Part shown: positions 28,962 to 38,025 of the stretch, in pieces
Layout of the letters: each line of letters begins with the position of its first letter
How positions within the stretch are numbered: position 1 is the stretch's first letter
Assembly: GCF_030271255.1 (NCBI RefSeq)
Contig: NZ_JASJOM010000008.1
Coordinates: 124,001-188,000 of the forward strand
Direction: 5' to 3'
Source: Peribacillus folii
GTDB taxonomy: Bacteria; Bacillota; Bacilli; Bacillales; DSM-1321
DNA: 64,000 nucleotides
Notes under the pieces: generated by a model
Told to the model about the DNA's origin: nothing
Seen by the model: only the letters and a program-made list of their open reading frames with translations
The model's database searches: none
Translations under genes and position numbers: made by a program

Positions 28962-29345
28962 TTACCCGTTGATCAAGCTTTCATACTCTTCCGCGCTCAT
29001 AAGGCCCTCAACGTCACTGCTGTTCGTTGGTTCAACCACAATCATCCATGCTTTCTCAAAAGGAGATTCATTGACATATTCAGGGTTGTCACTTAACTCA
29101 TCGTTCACTTCAACAACCTTGCCGCTGATCGGGGCATAAAGCTCGGAAACGGTCTTGACCGATTCAACGCTGCCAAATGGCTCGTTAGCCTTAAGCTCGT
29201 CCCCTACTTCAGGAAGCTCGACGAAAACGATGTCCCCTAGCTCGGATTGGGCAAATGCCGTGATCCCGATGCGCACTGTCCCATCTTCCGTCTTTACCCA
29301 TTCATGTTCTTTCGTGTAACGAAGTTCTTTTGGTGTTGTTGTCAT
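28962..29345 (-). CDS. gcvH: GcvH, glycine cleavage system H protein
   Basis: A 127-residue lipoyl carrier. The lipoylated lysine lies in [17 protein letters not shown], in the family position; the protein begins with the usual [39 protein letters not shown]. GcvH shuttles the aminomethyl group from glycine and in B. subtilis is also the obligate intermediate in lipoyl assembly, linking it to LipA (5614-6528). It stands apart from other gcv genes, as in B. subtilis. Confidence 0.97.
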   Translation of the reverse strand: MTTTPKELRYTKEHEWVKTEDGTVRIGITAFAQSELGDIVFVELPEVGDELKANEPFGSVESVKTVSELYAPISGKVVEVNDELSDNPEYVNESPFEKAWMIVVEPTNSSDVEGLMSAEEYESLING

Positions 29346-29385
29346 TATTAATTCCCTCCATATGTATAGCTTGTTTTTCTATTAC

Positions 29386-29414
29386 ATTATAAGGTAGAAA
29401 TATTATTAAAGTAA
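29386..29414 (-). promoter_or_regulatory. Sigma-A type promoter of gcvH
   Basis: On the minus strand TTACTT (29414-29409), 17-base spacer, TATAAT (29391-29386), about 40 bases before the gcvH ATG. Confidence 0.65.
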
Positions 29415-29440
29415 GGAATTAACCAAATTTTTGTATAATT

Positions 29441-29797
29441 TTAGTTCCATACCTGTTCGAATTGCTCTTCTTTGAATCCTACCGTCACTTTCGTTCCATC
29501 CGTAACAATCGGCCTTTTTAGAAGCATCCCGTCAGTTGCCAATATATCAAGCATCTCAGCTTCGGTAGCTTCCTTCAGCTTATCCTTCAAGCCAAGCTCC
29601 CGATATTTTTGTCCGCTCGTATTGAAAAACTTCTTGAGCTCCAGCCCGCTGGTTTTGTATAGTTGTTCGATTTCAGCTCGGGAAGGCGGATTTTCCGCTA
29701 TATGGATCGCCTCATATTGCAGTTCATGATGATCCAGCCACTTCTTCGCATTACGGCACGTGCCGCATTTTGGGTACCAATATAATATTAAGCCCAT
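29441..29797 (-). CDS. yusI: YusI, ArsC/Spx-family protein
   Basis: A 118-residue thioredoxin-fold protein of the ArsC/Spx family. It has WYPKCGTCRNAKKWL near the N-terminus (CxxC) and the family tail LKRPIVTDGTKVTVGFKEEQFEQVW. It resembles YusI rather than true Spx; arsenate reduction is unproven. The ATG at 29797 has GGTGGTGAAACG upstream; the longer frame is not used. Upstream of it lies the fad terminator. Confidence 0.85.
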   Translation of the reverse strand: MGLILYWYPKCGTCRNAKKWLDHHELQYEAIHIAENPPSRAEIEQLYKTSGLELKKFFNTSGQKYRELGLKDKLKEATEAEMLDILATDGMLLKRPIVTDGTKVTVGFKEEQFEQVWN

Positions 29798-29887
29798 CGT
29801 TTCACCACCTATCAATAGAATACCCGTTTTCACCAAGCAATACAACGAAATGACTTTGATTTTCCGGGCGGATTTGAACAAAGGAAA

Positions 29888-29918
29888 TAAAGGGAATGCC
29901 CATTGCGGACATTCCCTT
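29888..29918 (-). terminator. Terminator of fadNAE
   Basis: AAGGGAATG and CATTCCCTT form a 9-bp stem after the fadE stop, with TTTATTT following on the minus strand. Confidence 0.85.
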
Positions 29919-29937
29919 CATTGAACGCTTTCATTGC

Positions 29938-31725
29938 TTATAGCGCGTATTTCTCCATTTCGATTACCTTGACGGAAGCTTCACGTTTTTTCGCAATGAC
30001 ATTGATCGGGGTATGCCTTGTCAATTTGCGAAGCGATGAAAGCATGATCCGAAGTGTATCGCCAGTTTCCACGGCGATTAATGTTTCCTTGGCATGCTGT
30101 TCAATTTCATTGAATGCTTCCTGAACGAAAATTTCAGTGTACAGGACCTTTTGTTTGTTCTTTTCCAGTCCACTTGCAGCGATCGCTTTTTCCGTACGTA
30201 ATACAACCGACTCGGCGGCATACGCAAGGGACACGATGTCAGCAATGTTGGAGAGGATTTCTTGCTCCTGATCAAGACGCTTGCCGTATTTCTGCGCAGC
30301 AAGGCCCGCTGCCAAAATCCCGATTTTCTTGGCATTCCTGACGAGCATTTTTTCTTGTGCCAAAGGCTCATCACCAGGCTCCTCAGGCATCATCATCATC
30401 AATTCCTCCTGCAGCCCCTGTGCCTTTTGAAGAAGCGGCAATTCCCCTTTAAGTGCCTTCTTCAGGAACGTCCCTGGAACGAGCAGGCGATTGATTTCAT
30501 TTGTGCCTTCAAAGATGCGGTTGATACGGGAATCACGATACGCTTTTTCGATTTCGTACTCCTGCATGAAACCATAACCGCCGTGAAGCTGTACACCTTC
30601 GTCCGTTACGTAATCCAATACTTCCGAAGCGAAGAATTTATTCACTGAACACTCAATCGCATACTCTGCAACCGCGGCAGCCATCGATTTGCCATCCTTC
30701 ACCTGCTCATCCGTCAGCTTGCTTTGTCTTTGATCATAAAGCCCGACAGTACGGTATACAGAGCTTTCCGCTGCATAAATCTTGGCCGCCATCGTTGCCA
30801 GCTTCTCCTTCGTCAAGTTGAAGTCGGAGATTTTCGTTTTGAACTGCTGGCGTTGATTCGTATAAGCAGCTGTAATTTCAAGAGCGCGCTTAGATCCGCC
30901 AACGGCACCAACACCCAATTTATAACGGCCGATGTTCAAGATATTAAAAGCAATGACATGCCCTTTTCCGGCTACACCCAAAAGGTTTTCGACCGGCACC
31001 TGTACATCTTCAAGGATCAATGTACGTGTGGAAGAGCTCTTGATTCCCATTTTCTTCTCTTCCGCACCAGTGGATACACCCTTGTATTCACGCTCGACAA
31101 TGAACGCGGAGAATTGTTCGCCATCGATCTTGGCATATACAACGAAGACATCTGCAAAGCCTGCATTGGTGATCCATTGTTTTTCACCATTTAAAATATA
31201 GTGTGTACCTTCAGCATTCAATTTCGCTGTCGTTTTCGCTCCTAAAGCATCAGATCCCGAGCTTGGCTCCGTTAACGCATAAGCGGCAATTTTTTCACCA
31301 GTAGCCAATGAAGGAAGATATTTCTGCTTTTGCTCTTCATTACCGAATAATACGATCGGCAAGGAGCCAATCCCTACATGTGCACCATGCGTAATGCCAA
31401 ACCCGCCTGCAAGCGCCATTTTTTCCGTAATCAGTGCAGAACTGATTTTATCAAGCCCCAACCCGCTGTATTCCTCTGGTACGTCAGCACCAAGCAGCCC
31501 GATTTCACCTGCATGCTTCAGCAGTTTTACCGAGCGGTCGAATTCATGGTTTTCTAAATGTTCAACTTGCGGCAAAACTTCATTCACGACGAAATCTTCA
31601 GAAGTTTTGGCAATCATTTTGTGCTCATCCGTATAATCCTCTGGTGTGAATACTTGATCAAACGTAATATCTTCTACTAGGAAAGCTCCGCCTTTAATGA
31701 GGTTATCTGTTGTTTGATTCGACAT
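29938..31725 (-). CDS. fadE: FadE, acyl-CoA dehydrogenase
   Basis: A 595-residue flavoprotein, first oxidative step of fatty acid beta-oxidation. Family signatures include AAYALTEPSSGSDALGAKTTA (FAD/substrate region, about 145), the second signature near EVLDYVTDEGVQLHGGYGFMQEYEIEKAYRDSRINRIFEGTNEINR, which includes the catalytic Glu (YEIE or EGTNE context), and a C-terminal helical extension beyond the usual 380 residues, typical of YusJ. Third gene of the FadR-controlled fadNAE operon. GGGGG precedes the ATG. Confidence 0.95.
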   Translation of the reverse strand: MSNQTTDNLIKGGAFLVEDITFDQVFTPEDYTDEHKMIAKTSEDFVVNEVLPQVEHLENHEFDRSVKLLKHAGEIGLLGADVPEEYSGLGLDKISSALITEKMALAGGFGITHGAHVGIGSLPIVLFGNEEQKQKYLPSLATGEKIAAYALTEPSSGSDALGAKTTAKLNAEGTHYILNGEKQWITNAGFADVFVVYAKIDGEQFSAFIVEREYKGVSTGAEEKKMGIKSSSTRTLILEDVQVPVENLLGVAGKGHVIAFNILNIGRYKLGVGAVGGSKRALEITAAYTNQRQQFKTKISDFNLTKEKLATMAAKIYAAESSVYRTVGLYDQRQSKLTDEQVKDGKSMAAAVAEYAIECSVNKFFASEVLDYVTDEGVQLHGGYGFMQEYEIEKAYRDSRINRIFEGTNEINRLLVPGTFLKKALKGELPLLQKAQGLQEELMMMMPEEPGDEPLAQEKMLVRNAKKIGILAAGLAAQKYGKRLDQEQEILSNIADIVSLAYAAESVVLRTEKAIAASGLEKNKQKVLYTEIFVQEAFNEIEQHAKETLIAVETGDTLRIMLSSLRKLTRHTPINVIAKKREASVKVIEMEKYAL

Positions 31726-31798
31726 ATTATTTCCCCCTAAATGATTTATGATCAGTGAACCCCGCCGGAAGCGGCTGACAGCTTCCGCAAGGAGCGAA

Positions 31799-32977
31799 TT
31801 ATGCTAATAATTCAAAGACTCCGGCAGCACCCATTCCGCCGCCGATACACATTGTCACGACACCGAATTGTTGGTTCCTGCGTTTCATTTCATGTAAAAG
31901 GCTTAATGTCAATTTGGCTCCCGAACAACCAAGCGGATGTCCCAAGGCAATCGCCCCGCCATTCACATTGACGATTTCTTCATTCAATCCTAGCTCACGA
32001 ATGATCTGAATCGATTGGGAAGCAAAAGCTTCATTCAATTCAAATAAACCAATGTCGGATAGCTCAAGACCCGCTAGTTTCAAAGCTTTCGGTATGGCGG
32101 CGATCGGTCCGATCCCCATAATTTCGGGCGGTACGCCTGCCACTGCAAAGGAACGGAATTTACCAATCGGCTTCATCCCCAATGAAGATGCCTTTTCCCC
32201 ATCCATGACCATGACCGCTGCAGCTCCATCACTCGTTTGTGATGAATTCCCTGCCGTGACGGATCCGGTCACGGAGAATGCAGGTCTTAGTTTTTTGAGT
32301 ATGTCCGCAGTCGTTCCTGCACGCACGCCTTCATCTTGTGCAAATGTGAATGACTTTTCCTTCAATTTAAGGTCAGGTCCAACAGAGCGAAGGGTTACAT
32401 CAACCGGTACGATTTCGTCGTTGAATTTCCCTTCGGCAATCGCCTTGGCCGCCCTTTGATGGCTTCTTACAGCAAAGGCATCTTGATCGTCGCGGGTGAT
32501 GCCATATTTTTTTGCAACCGCTTCAGCCGTGTGGCCCATGCCCATGTAATATTCCGGCGCCGTTTCCGCAAGCTGCGCATTCGGACGTGTCACATGGCCC
32601 ATCATCGGCACAAGGCTCATCGACTCCGCACCGCCGGCAATGACGGTATCGCTTTGGCCGAGCATGATTCTCTCCGCACCATAGGCAATGCTTTGCAGAC
32701 CGCTTGAACAGTAACGATTGATCGTTATCGCTGGTACTGTATAAGGCAGTCCTGCCAATGCACCAATGTTACGTGCCATATTCAGCCCTTGCTCCGCCTC
32801 TGGCATCGCACAGCCGATGATCAGATCATCAATGGTTCCTTCGTAATTTCCTGCACGCTTTATCGTTTCCTTTACCACTAGAGCCCCTAAATCATCTGGA
32901 CGCACGTTCGCAAGAGAACCTTTCTTCGCTCTTCCTACCGGAGTCCTTGCTCCAGCAACTATTACCGCTTCTTTCAT
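31799..32977 (-). CDS. fadA: FadA, acetyl-CoA acyltransferase (thiolase)
   Basis: A 392-residue degradative thiolase. The acyl-accepting Cys is in [14 protein letters not shown] (about 90), the catalytic His in [13 protein letters not shown] and the second catalytic Cys in [15 protein letters not shown]. It cleaves 3-ketoacyl-CoA to acetyl-CoA and a shortened acyl-CoA. It lies between fadN and fadE, order as in B. subtilis yusL-K-J. The ATG has a GGGGGAT ribosome site. Confidence 0.96.
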   Translation of the reverse strand: MKEAVIVAGARTPVGRAKKGSLANVRPDDLGALVVKETIKRAGNYEGTIDDLIIGCAMPEAEQGLNMARNIGALAGLPYTVPAITINRYCSSGLQSIAYGAERIMLGQSDTVIAGGAESMSLVPMMGHVTRPNAQLAETAPEYYMGMGHTAEAVAKKYGITRDDQDAFAVRSHQRAAKAIAEGKFNDEIVPVDVTLRSVGPDLKLKEKSFTFAQDEGVRAGTTADILKKLRPAFSVTGSVTAGNSSQTSDGAAAVMVMDGEKASSLGMKPIGKFRSFAVAGVPPEIMGIGPIAAIPKALKLAGLELSDIGLFELNEAFASQSIQIIRELGLNEEIVNVNGGAIALGHPLGCSGAKLTLSLLHEMKRRNQQFGVVTMCIGGGMGAAGVFELLA

Positions 32978-33058
32978 GAGGATCCCCCTAACTCATTTTT
33001 AAGCTATCAAGCCATCAAGCTTCTTTTTTTGTTTTCACCTTACACTTTCATCGATTCA

Positions 33059-35443
33059 TCAGTTACGGAGCGGTTTCCCTTTTATGAGCATGTGCTGCAT
33101 CCTTGCTTGGGATTTCGGAGTCGATATCAGTTTCAGGAACGCTTGTTTTTCAAGATTCAAGATATACTGTTCATCTACTTCCGTACCAAATGGAAGTTTT
33201 CCTCCGGCGAGGACGTATGCAAGCTCTTTTGCTATGACAAGATCGTGTTCGGATAAGAAACCGGAAAGGCGCATCGATTCCGCCCCCAATAGAAGGGCGG
33301 CATATCCCGTTTCGCCCACGACAGGAATCTTCGTGCGGACAGGAGCCGTATACCCCTGCTCATGCATGGAAAGGACCGCCTGCTTCGCATCATATAATTG
33401 ATGGTCCGCGTTCACGCTGATTCCGTCGGATGAATCAAGGAAATTGTTTCCGCGTGCTTCTTCAGCGGATGTCGAAACCTTTGCCATCGCGACCGTTTCA
33501 AAGACTTGATTGGCCACTTTTTGCAAGTCAAAGTCCACGCCCTTAGGCATGTTACGCAACGTCTTCACGTAAAGCTCCTTCGTTCCGCCTCCGCCAGGGA
33601 TCAACCCGACGCCTGCTTCGACAAGGCCCATATAGGTTTCTGTCGTCGCCTGGATCCGTGCAGCCGGCAAGGATACTTCGGCACCGCCGCCAAGGGTCAT
33701 ATTGAACGGGGCCACGACTACAGGAACGGCACTGTATTTAATTTTCAGCATGGCCTTTTGGAATTGACTGATGACCATATCCAGTTCAAAAATGTTGTCA
33801 TCTTGCGCTTCCATAAGCATCATCGCAATATTAGCGCCTACACAGAAGTTTTTGCCCTGGTTTCCGATGACCAAGCCTTTGAAATTCGCTTCCGCTTCAT
33901 CGACTGCCGCATTGATCATTTGCATGATATCAAGACCGATTGCATTATTCGGTGAAGTGAATTCCAGAAGAGCCACTCCATCGCCGATATCAATCAAGCT
34001 TGCACCGCTGTTTTTCTTGATCACGCCCTTTTGTTTCTTGATCGCTTTAAGATTGATCACTTTAGGGTTCTCGACAAGTTCTTTATATTCACCATTATCA
34101 TAGTAATGGACAACCCCATTTTCCTCTTTATAGAACGACGTGATTCCCTTTGCAAGCATTTCCTTCACCCAATGCGGGACGGTAATCCCTTCGGATTCCA
34201 GCCTTGCCACCGATTTCTCTACGCCGATTGCATCCCATGTTTCAAAAGGACCTGTCGACCATCCAAAGCCCCATTTCATCGCTTGATCGATTGCCACGAT
34301 GTCATCCGCGATGTCACCAAGCAATTGGGCAGAGTACACAAGCGCCGGATTCAGCACGTTCCACAGCAATTGGCCGGCACGGTCATCGCTATAAACAAGC
34401 GCTTTCATTTTGTTTGCCAAGCCCTTGGACTGTTTCGCCATTTCAATGGAAGGCGTTTTTAGTTTCTTTCGTGCTTCATATTCAAGTGTATCGGGATTCA
34501 ATTCAAGGATTTCTTTGCCCTTTTTCAAGAAGAAGCCTTGACCTGACTTGCTTCCAAGCCAACCCTTCTTTAGCATTTCGTTCATGAAAGCAGGGAGAGC
34601 GAAAACTTCTTTTTCTTCCCCTTCCACTTGGTCATAAACGTTTTTCGCAACATGGGCAAAAGTATCCAAGCCGACCACATCGAGTGTCCGGAAAGTCGCG
34701 CTAGTTGCCCTTCCGATCAACGGTCCGGTTACTGAATCGACCTCGCCAACACTATAGCCGCCTTTTTGCATTTCCCGCAGTGTCACCAGCAAGCCGTAGG
34801 TGCCGATCCGGTTTGCGATGAAGTTTGGTGTATCCTTGGCTTCGACGACACCTTTTCCAAGTACATCCTCGCCAAATTGTTTCATATATTCGAGCACTTC
34901 TGGTGAAGTTGCTTCAGTAGGTATGATTTCCAGCAATTTTAAGTAGCGCGGCGGATTGAAGAAGTGTGTTCCCAGAAAATGTTTTTGAAAGTCCTCCGAA
35001 CGCCCCTCTTTCATCGCCTCGATTGAAATGCCGGATGTATTCGAGGATATGATGCTTCCTGGCTTACGGTGCTGATCAACTTGAGCAAAGACGCTTTTCT
35101 TCACTTCCAGCTTCTCGACGACCACTTCGATGACCCAATCGACATCCTTCAAACGGTTTATATCATCTTCCAGGTTTCCCGCCTCGATCAAAGCAAGATT
35201 CCCTTTTGCCGAAAGCGGTGCCGGCTTCTGTTTTAAAAGCTTTGTAATCGCAGTTTGACTGATGCGGTTACGTACTTGTTTATCTTCTAATGTTAGTCCC
35301 TTTTTCTTTTCATCCTCTGTAAGTTCGCGAGGTACAATATCCAATAATAAAGTCGGAATGCCGATGTTAGCAAGGTGTGCAGCAATCCCTGATCCCATAA
35401 CTCCTGACCCTAAAACAGCAGCCTTTCGTATTTGTCGAACCAA
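33059..35443 (-). CDS. fadN: FadN, 3-hydroxyacyl-CoA dehydrogenase / enoyl-CoA hydratase
   Basis: A 794-residue bifunctional enzyme of beta-oxidation. The N-terminal NAD-binding domain starts with AAVLGSGVMGSGIAAHLAN (about 8-26) and continues through the dehydrogenase domain (NPPRYLKLLEIIPTEATSPEV; FIANRIGTYG). The C-terminal third is a crotonase-type domain (NNAIGLDIMQMINAA, LVIGNQGKNFCVGANI, LGGGAEVSLPAARI, GLVEAGVGLIPGGGGTKEL), the reverse of the E. coli FadB domain order. TTG at 35443 has GGGGG eight bases upstream; the ATG at 35449 is too close to it. First gene of fadNAE, with the FadR operator just upstream. Confidence 0.95.
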   Translation of the reverse strand: MVRQIRKAAVLGSGVMGSGIAAHLANIGIPTLLLDIVPRELTEDEKKKGLTLEDKQVRNRISQTAITKLLKQKPAPLSAKGNLALIEAGNLEDDINRLKDVDWVIEVVVEKLEVKKSVFAQVDQHRKPGSIISSNTSGISIEAMKEGRSEDFQKHFLGTHFFNPPRYLKLLEIIPTEATSPEVLEYMKQFGEDVLGKGVVEAKDTPNFIANRIGTYGLLVTLREMQKGGYSVGEVDSVTGPLIGRATSATFRTLDVVGLDTFAHVAKNVYDQVEGEEKEVFALPAFMNEMLKKGWLGSKSGQGFFLKKGKEILELNPDTLEYEARKKLKTPSIEMAKQSKGLANKMKALVYSDDRAGQLLWNVLNPALVYSAQLLGDIADDIVAIDQAMKWGFGWSTGPFETWDAIGVEKSVARLESEGITVPHWVKEMLAKGITSFYKEENGVVHYYDNGEYKELVENPKVINLKAIKKQKGVIKKNSGASLIDIGDGVALLEFTSPNNAIGLDIMQMINAAVDEAEANFKGLVIGNQGKNFCVGANIAMMLMEAQDDNIFELDMVISQFQKAMLKIKYSAVPVVVAPFNMTLGGGAEVSLPAARIQATTETYMGLVEAGVGLIPGGGGTKELYVKTLRNMPKGVDFDLQKVANQVFETVAMAKVSTSAEEARGNNFLDSSDGISVNADHQLYDAKQAVLSMHEQGYTAPVRTKIPVVGETGYAALLLGAESMRLSGFLSEHDLVIAKELAYVLAGGKLPFGTEVDEQYILNLEKQAFLKLISTPKSQARMQHMLIKGKPLRN

Positions 35444-35469
35444 GTTCATATCCCCCTTACGCAATGTAT

Positions 35470-35487
35470 TGAATGAATGCTCATTCA
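35470..35487 (-). promoter_or_regulatory. FadR operator upstream of fadN
   Basis: TGAATGAATGCTCATTCA is an 18-base palindrome with 7-bp perfect arms, matching the known Bacillus FadR box TGAATGAMTANTCATTCA at all but one central base. It lies 27 bases before the chosen fadN start. Repression should be lifted by long-chain acyl-CoA. Confidence 0.9.
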
Positions 35488-35649
35488 TTTTTAATCCAAA
35501 AAAATTTGAATATTTTTTCTTATTACTAATATAGAATATATTTGGAAATTCCGCAATGATTAAACAGGAAAAAATATTTTTTTATCCATCTTCCTTTGGT
35601 TATTTCTTCACTGTTCAGTAGAAAATAACGAGCAGGAGGTGACCTATAA

Positions 35650-35781
35650 ATGAAACGTAAAAACAATCCTTCGAAAGCGGCAGTAAGTGCAGCGAGCGTC
35701 AAAGGCAATGCCGGCCCCGGCGGCGAACGCTCACATGGAATCAATAAAGTGAACAGCCAGAACAATCAATTCAAAAAATAA
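35650..35781 (+). CDS. yuzL: YuzL family small protein
   Basis: A 43-residue basic peptide (MKRKNNPSKAAVSAASVKGN...), rich in Lys, Asn, Ser and Gly, with no hydrophobic segment. The NPSKAAVSAASVKGNAGP core fits the YuzL family, found at this same fadN-fadM position in Bacillus; the composition recalls small acid-soluble spore proteins. The ribosome site AGGAGGTGACC is perfect. Function unknown. It is divergent from fadN and convergent with fadM. Confidence 0.85.
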   Translation: MKRKNNPSKAAVSAASVKGNAGPGGERSHGINKVNSQNNQFKK

Positions 35782-35792
35782 ATTCCCACGGC

Positions 35793-35816
35793 AGCCGACC
35801 GCCATCCAGGTCGGCT
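35793..35816. terminator. Hairpin between yuzL and fadM
   Basis: AGCCGACC and GGTCGGCT form a perfect 8-bp stem located between two convergent stop codons, likely used in both directions. Confidence 0.75.
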
Positions 35817-35824
35817 CCCGCTTT

Positions 35825-36742
35825 CTATCTCCTGAATAACCCCTTCAGAACGAATGCAACATTGGCCGGTCTCTCCGCAAGGCGGCGCATGAAATACCCA
35901 TACCAATCCGTACCATACGGAACGTAGACCCTCACCTTGTAGCCTTCTTCGACGAGTTGAAGCTGTTTTTCATTGCGGATGCCATATAACATTTGAAATT
36001 CGAATTGACTACCGGGAATTCCCTGTTCCTTCACCAGCACCTTCGTGTAATCAATGATCTTATCATCATGCGTGGCAATCGCTGTATAATTTCCATTCAA
36101 TATATGCTGCCTGATGATTTTCTTGAAGTTTTCATCAACATCCTTTTTCTCGGCAAAGGCCACTTCCCTTGATTCTTTGTAGGCCCCTTTTACAAGCCTT
36201 AAATTCGGATGCAATTCGTTTAGTTCCGCAATATCCTTTTCCGTCCGATATAGATAAGCCTGAATGACGGTCCCTAATTCAGTATATTCAGCTCGTAAGT
36301 TTTTGAATACATCCAAAGTCGGCTGACAGCGCGGAAAATCTTCCATATCAAGAGTGACGAATACATGATTGGCCTTCGCTGTTTCCAAAATCCTCCGCAG
36401 ATTATCCATGACGACCCGCTCCGACACATCCAACCCCATCGAGGTCAGCTTCAAGGAAAGCTGGCAATCCAGATTCTCCCTGCCAATCATGCGAATGGCT
36501 TCGATACACTGATCTGCCATCGTCCTTGCCTCTCGTTCGTCCTCGATGAATTCACCCAAATAATCGATGGTTACAGCAAGCCCCTTCCGATTCAAATCGG
36601 CAATGACGTCCAAGGCCATTTCCAATGACTCCCCAGCAACGAAACGGGATGCCCCAAAACGCAGCCCATATTTCTTGGCTGCCCTCGTCATGCTTTTATT
36701 CTTGGACAAAAATAAGAACAGGCTCTTCAAGATTCGCTCCAT
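35825..36742 (-). CDS. fadM: FadM (YusM), proline dehydrogenase
   Basis: A 305-residue FAD-dependent proline dehydrogenase with a TIM-barrel fold. Conserved pieces are VTIDYLGEFIEDEREA, LSLKLTSMGLDVS, FVTLDMEDFPRCQPTL, RLVKGAYKE and the C-terminal YVPYGTDWYGYFMRRLAERPANV, which holds the paired arginines that bind proline carboxylate. It oxidises proline to pyrroline-5-carboxylate. In B. subtilis this gene is called fadM for its FadR link, though I see no FadR box here. The ATG at 36742 has GGAGGG at seven bases. Confidence 0.92.
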   Translation of the reverse strand: MERILKSLFLFLSKNKSMTRAAKKYGLRFGASRFVAGESLEMALDVIADLNRKGLAVTIDYLGEFIEDEREARTMADQCIEAIRMIGRENLDCQLSLKLTSMGLDVSERVVMDNLRRILETAKANHVFVTLDMEDFPRCQPTLDVFKNLRAEYTELGTVIQAYLYRTEKDIAELNELHPNLRLVKGAYKESREVAFAEKKDVDENFKKIIRQHILNGNYTAIATHDDKIIDYTKVLVKEQGIPGSQFEFQMLYGIRNEKQLQLVEEGYKVRVYVPYGTDWYGYFMRRLAERPANVAFVLKGLFRR

Positions 36743-36893
36743 CTGCATTCCCTCCAAATAATTTTTTGGAAAAATAGATGCACAGGTACATTTTATCTTT
36801 TAATTAAATTTTCAGATATTTGGAAGCGAGAATAAAAAATACCCTTCAGGGAAAATTAAAGGCGTTTACCGAACACTTAAAGGAGGCAGGATG

Positions 36894-37169
36894 ATGGAAC
36901 AGCAAAATTCTTTTAACAGCCAACAGCAGCCAACAGGCTTGATGAAGCAGCCGCCGGAGATGGTTTCCGTGAAAGACAGCTTATACCTGGCCGACATGCT
37001 TTCATGGAATCTGAACGCAATCAAAAAAGCGCATTTTTTTGCCACGCAATGCAAAGACCCGCAAATCATCGACGCTTTGAATCGTTGCGGACTCATGCAT
37101 CAGCGCCATTACGATACGATCTTGAGTCATCTGGATCCAAACCAGACTCAGGGACAACAATTCCAGTAA
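36894..37169 (+). CDS. CotF-like spore coat protein 1
   Basis: A 91-residue protein with a Gln/Asn-rich start and a half-length coat-F domain (VSVKDSLYLADMLSWNLNAIKKAHFFATQCKDPQIIDALNRCGLMHQRHYDTILSHL), which forms a ferritin-like helical pair. This fits YusN-type coat proteins. AAAGGAGG precedes two ATGs (36891 and 36894), the second at better spacing. It is followed 13 bases later by another coat-F type gene. Confidence 0.8.
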   Translation: MEQQNSFNSQQQPTGLMKQPPEMVSVKDSLYLADMLSWNLNAIKKAHFFATQCKDPQIIDALNRCGLMHQRHYDTILSHLDPNQTQGQQFQ

Positions 37170-37182
37170 AGGAGGGTTCTTG

Positions 37183-37518
37183 ATGCCCAATCAAAACAAA
37201 GTCCAAAACCCGGAATCTCCCGTAGCCAAAACACCGCAGATGAACGATCGGGATTTCATTAATGACATGCTCACTACGGAAAAATACTTCTGCAACTCCT
37301 TGTCCGTTGCCCTGCATGAAATGAGTAACCAAGTATTATTCCAAGACATATTCTCCATTTCGAAAGAAAATCAGGAAATGCAGCGTGAGCTCTATAACAT
37401 CATGTTCGAAAAAGGCTGGTACGGCCTCGAAAAAGCGCAAGCCACCAGCTTAGGCCAATCCTATCAGCAATTTTCAGGATACAAAAGCCAATTCCCATAC
37501 GGGTCGAACCTTCAATAA
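37183..37518 (+). CDS. CotF-like spore coat protein 2
   Basis: A 111-residue protein of the CotF family (MNDRDFINDMLTTEKYFCNSLSVALHEMSNQVLFQDIFSISKENQEMQRELYNIMFEKGWYGLEKAQ), with a Gln/Tyr-rich tail. Together with the gene before it, the pair may supply complementary halves of a coat-F four-helix unit. ATG at 37183 follows AAAGGAGG at seven-base spacing. Confidence 0.85.
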   Translation: MPNQNKVQNPESPVAKTPQMNDRDFINDMLTTEKYFCNSLSVALHEMSNQVLFQDIFSISKENQEMQRELYNIMFEKGWYGLEKAQATSLGQSYQQFSGYKSQFPYGSNLQ

Positions 37519-37529
37519 CAATTAAGTGC

Positions 37530-37553
37530 AGGAGCTGGCTTCAGCTCCTTTTG
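37530..37553 (+). terminator. Terminator of the coat gene pair
   Basis: AGGAGCTG and CAGCTCCT form an 8-bp stem followed by TTTT. Confidence 0.85.
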
Positions 37554-37674
37554 CCTGTGGACAAATAAATCCGTCCTCTTAGATGAATGCGTATGCACGA
37601 CGACTTCTATTAACGCTTAATTTTATGCAAAAATTCAGTGGCAATTCCTGAATTTGATGTGAGAACACCCTTTT

Positions 37675-37877
37675 CGCGAGTAAACTTACCAATTTGGCGA
37701 GTAACTGCGCTAATCTCGCGAGTAAACCGCTTGATTTGGCGAGTAAACTCTCCATTCTTTCGAATATATGCACTTATCCATGCCTTTTCACGCCAACTTC
37801 GGTCATTTTGTCTGATTTTCATCCGAAGCTGGCGATTTTTATGATCAATTCCTGAATTCGCTCGATTTCGCGAGTAA
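37675..37877 (+). repeat. Second array of 21-bp GCGAGTAA units
   Basis: Units begin at 37675, 37696, 37717 and 37738, exactly 21 bases apart, alternating CGCGAGTAA and GGCGAGTAA, followed by an isolated CGCGAGTAA at 37869. The 12-base unit tails differ from those at 8601-9353, so only the GCGAGTAA core and the 21-bp period are shared. As at the first locus it lies between convergent genes and in the same strand orientation. Minus-strand frames give LLA[K/R]xxx heptads, with no ribosome site. Confidence 0.85.
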
Positions 37878-37975
37878 ATTTCAGTAAGCTCCACGATTTC
37901 ACAAGTAAGTCCTCCATTTTCTTAAATATAATTCTCCAAAATGCATCAGCTAAATGCTTCGAAATCGAGAGCCAT

Positions 37976-38002
37976 AAAAAAACACCCCTAAAAGGGGTGT
38001 TG
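37976..38002 (-). terminator. Terminator of the rodA-type gene
   Basis: AACACCCCT and AGGGGTGTT form a 9-bp stem and, on the minus strand, are followed by seven T residues. Confidence 0.9.
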
Positions 38003-38025
38003 CGTCAAGACGATGTGGTTTTTCT

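Noticed and set aside
35526-35765. 79-codon minus-strand ORF opposite yuzL
   Set aside because: Shadow of yuzL, no ribosome site.
37579-37773. Minus-strand ORF with LLAK/LLAR heptads
   Set aside because: Product of the second 21-bp repeat array; no ribosome site, and the heptad tails are not conserved between arrays.
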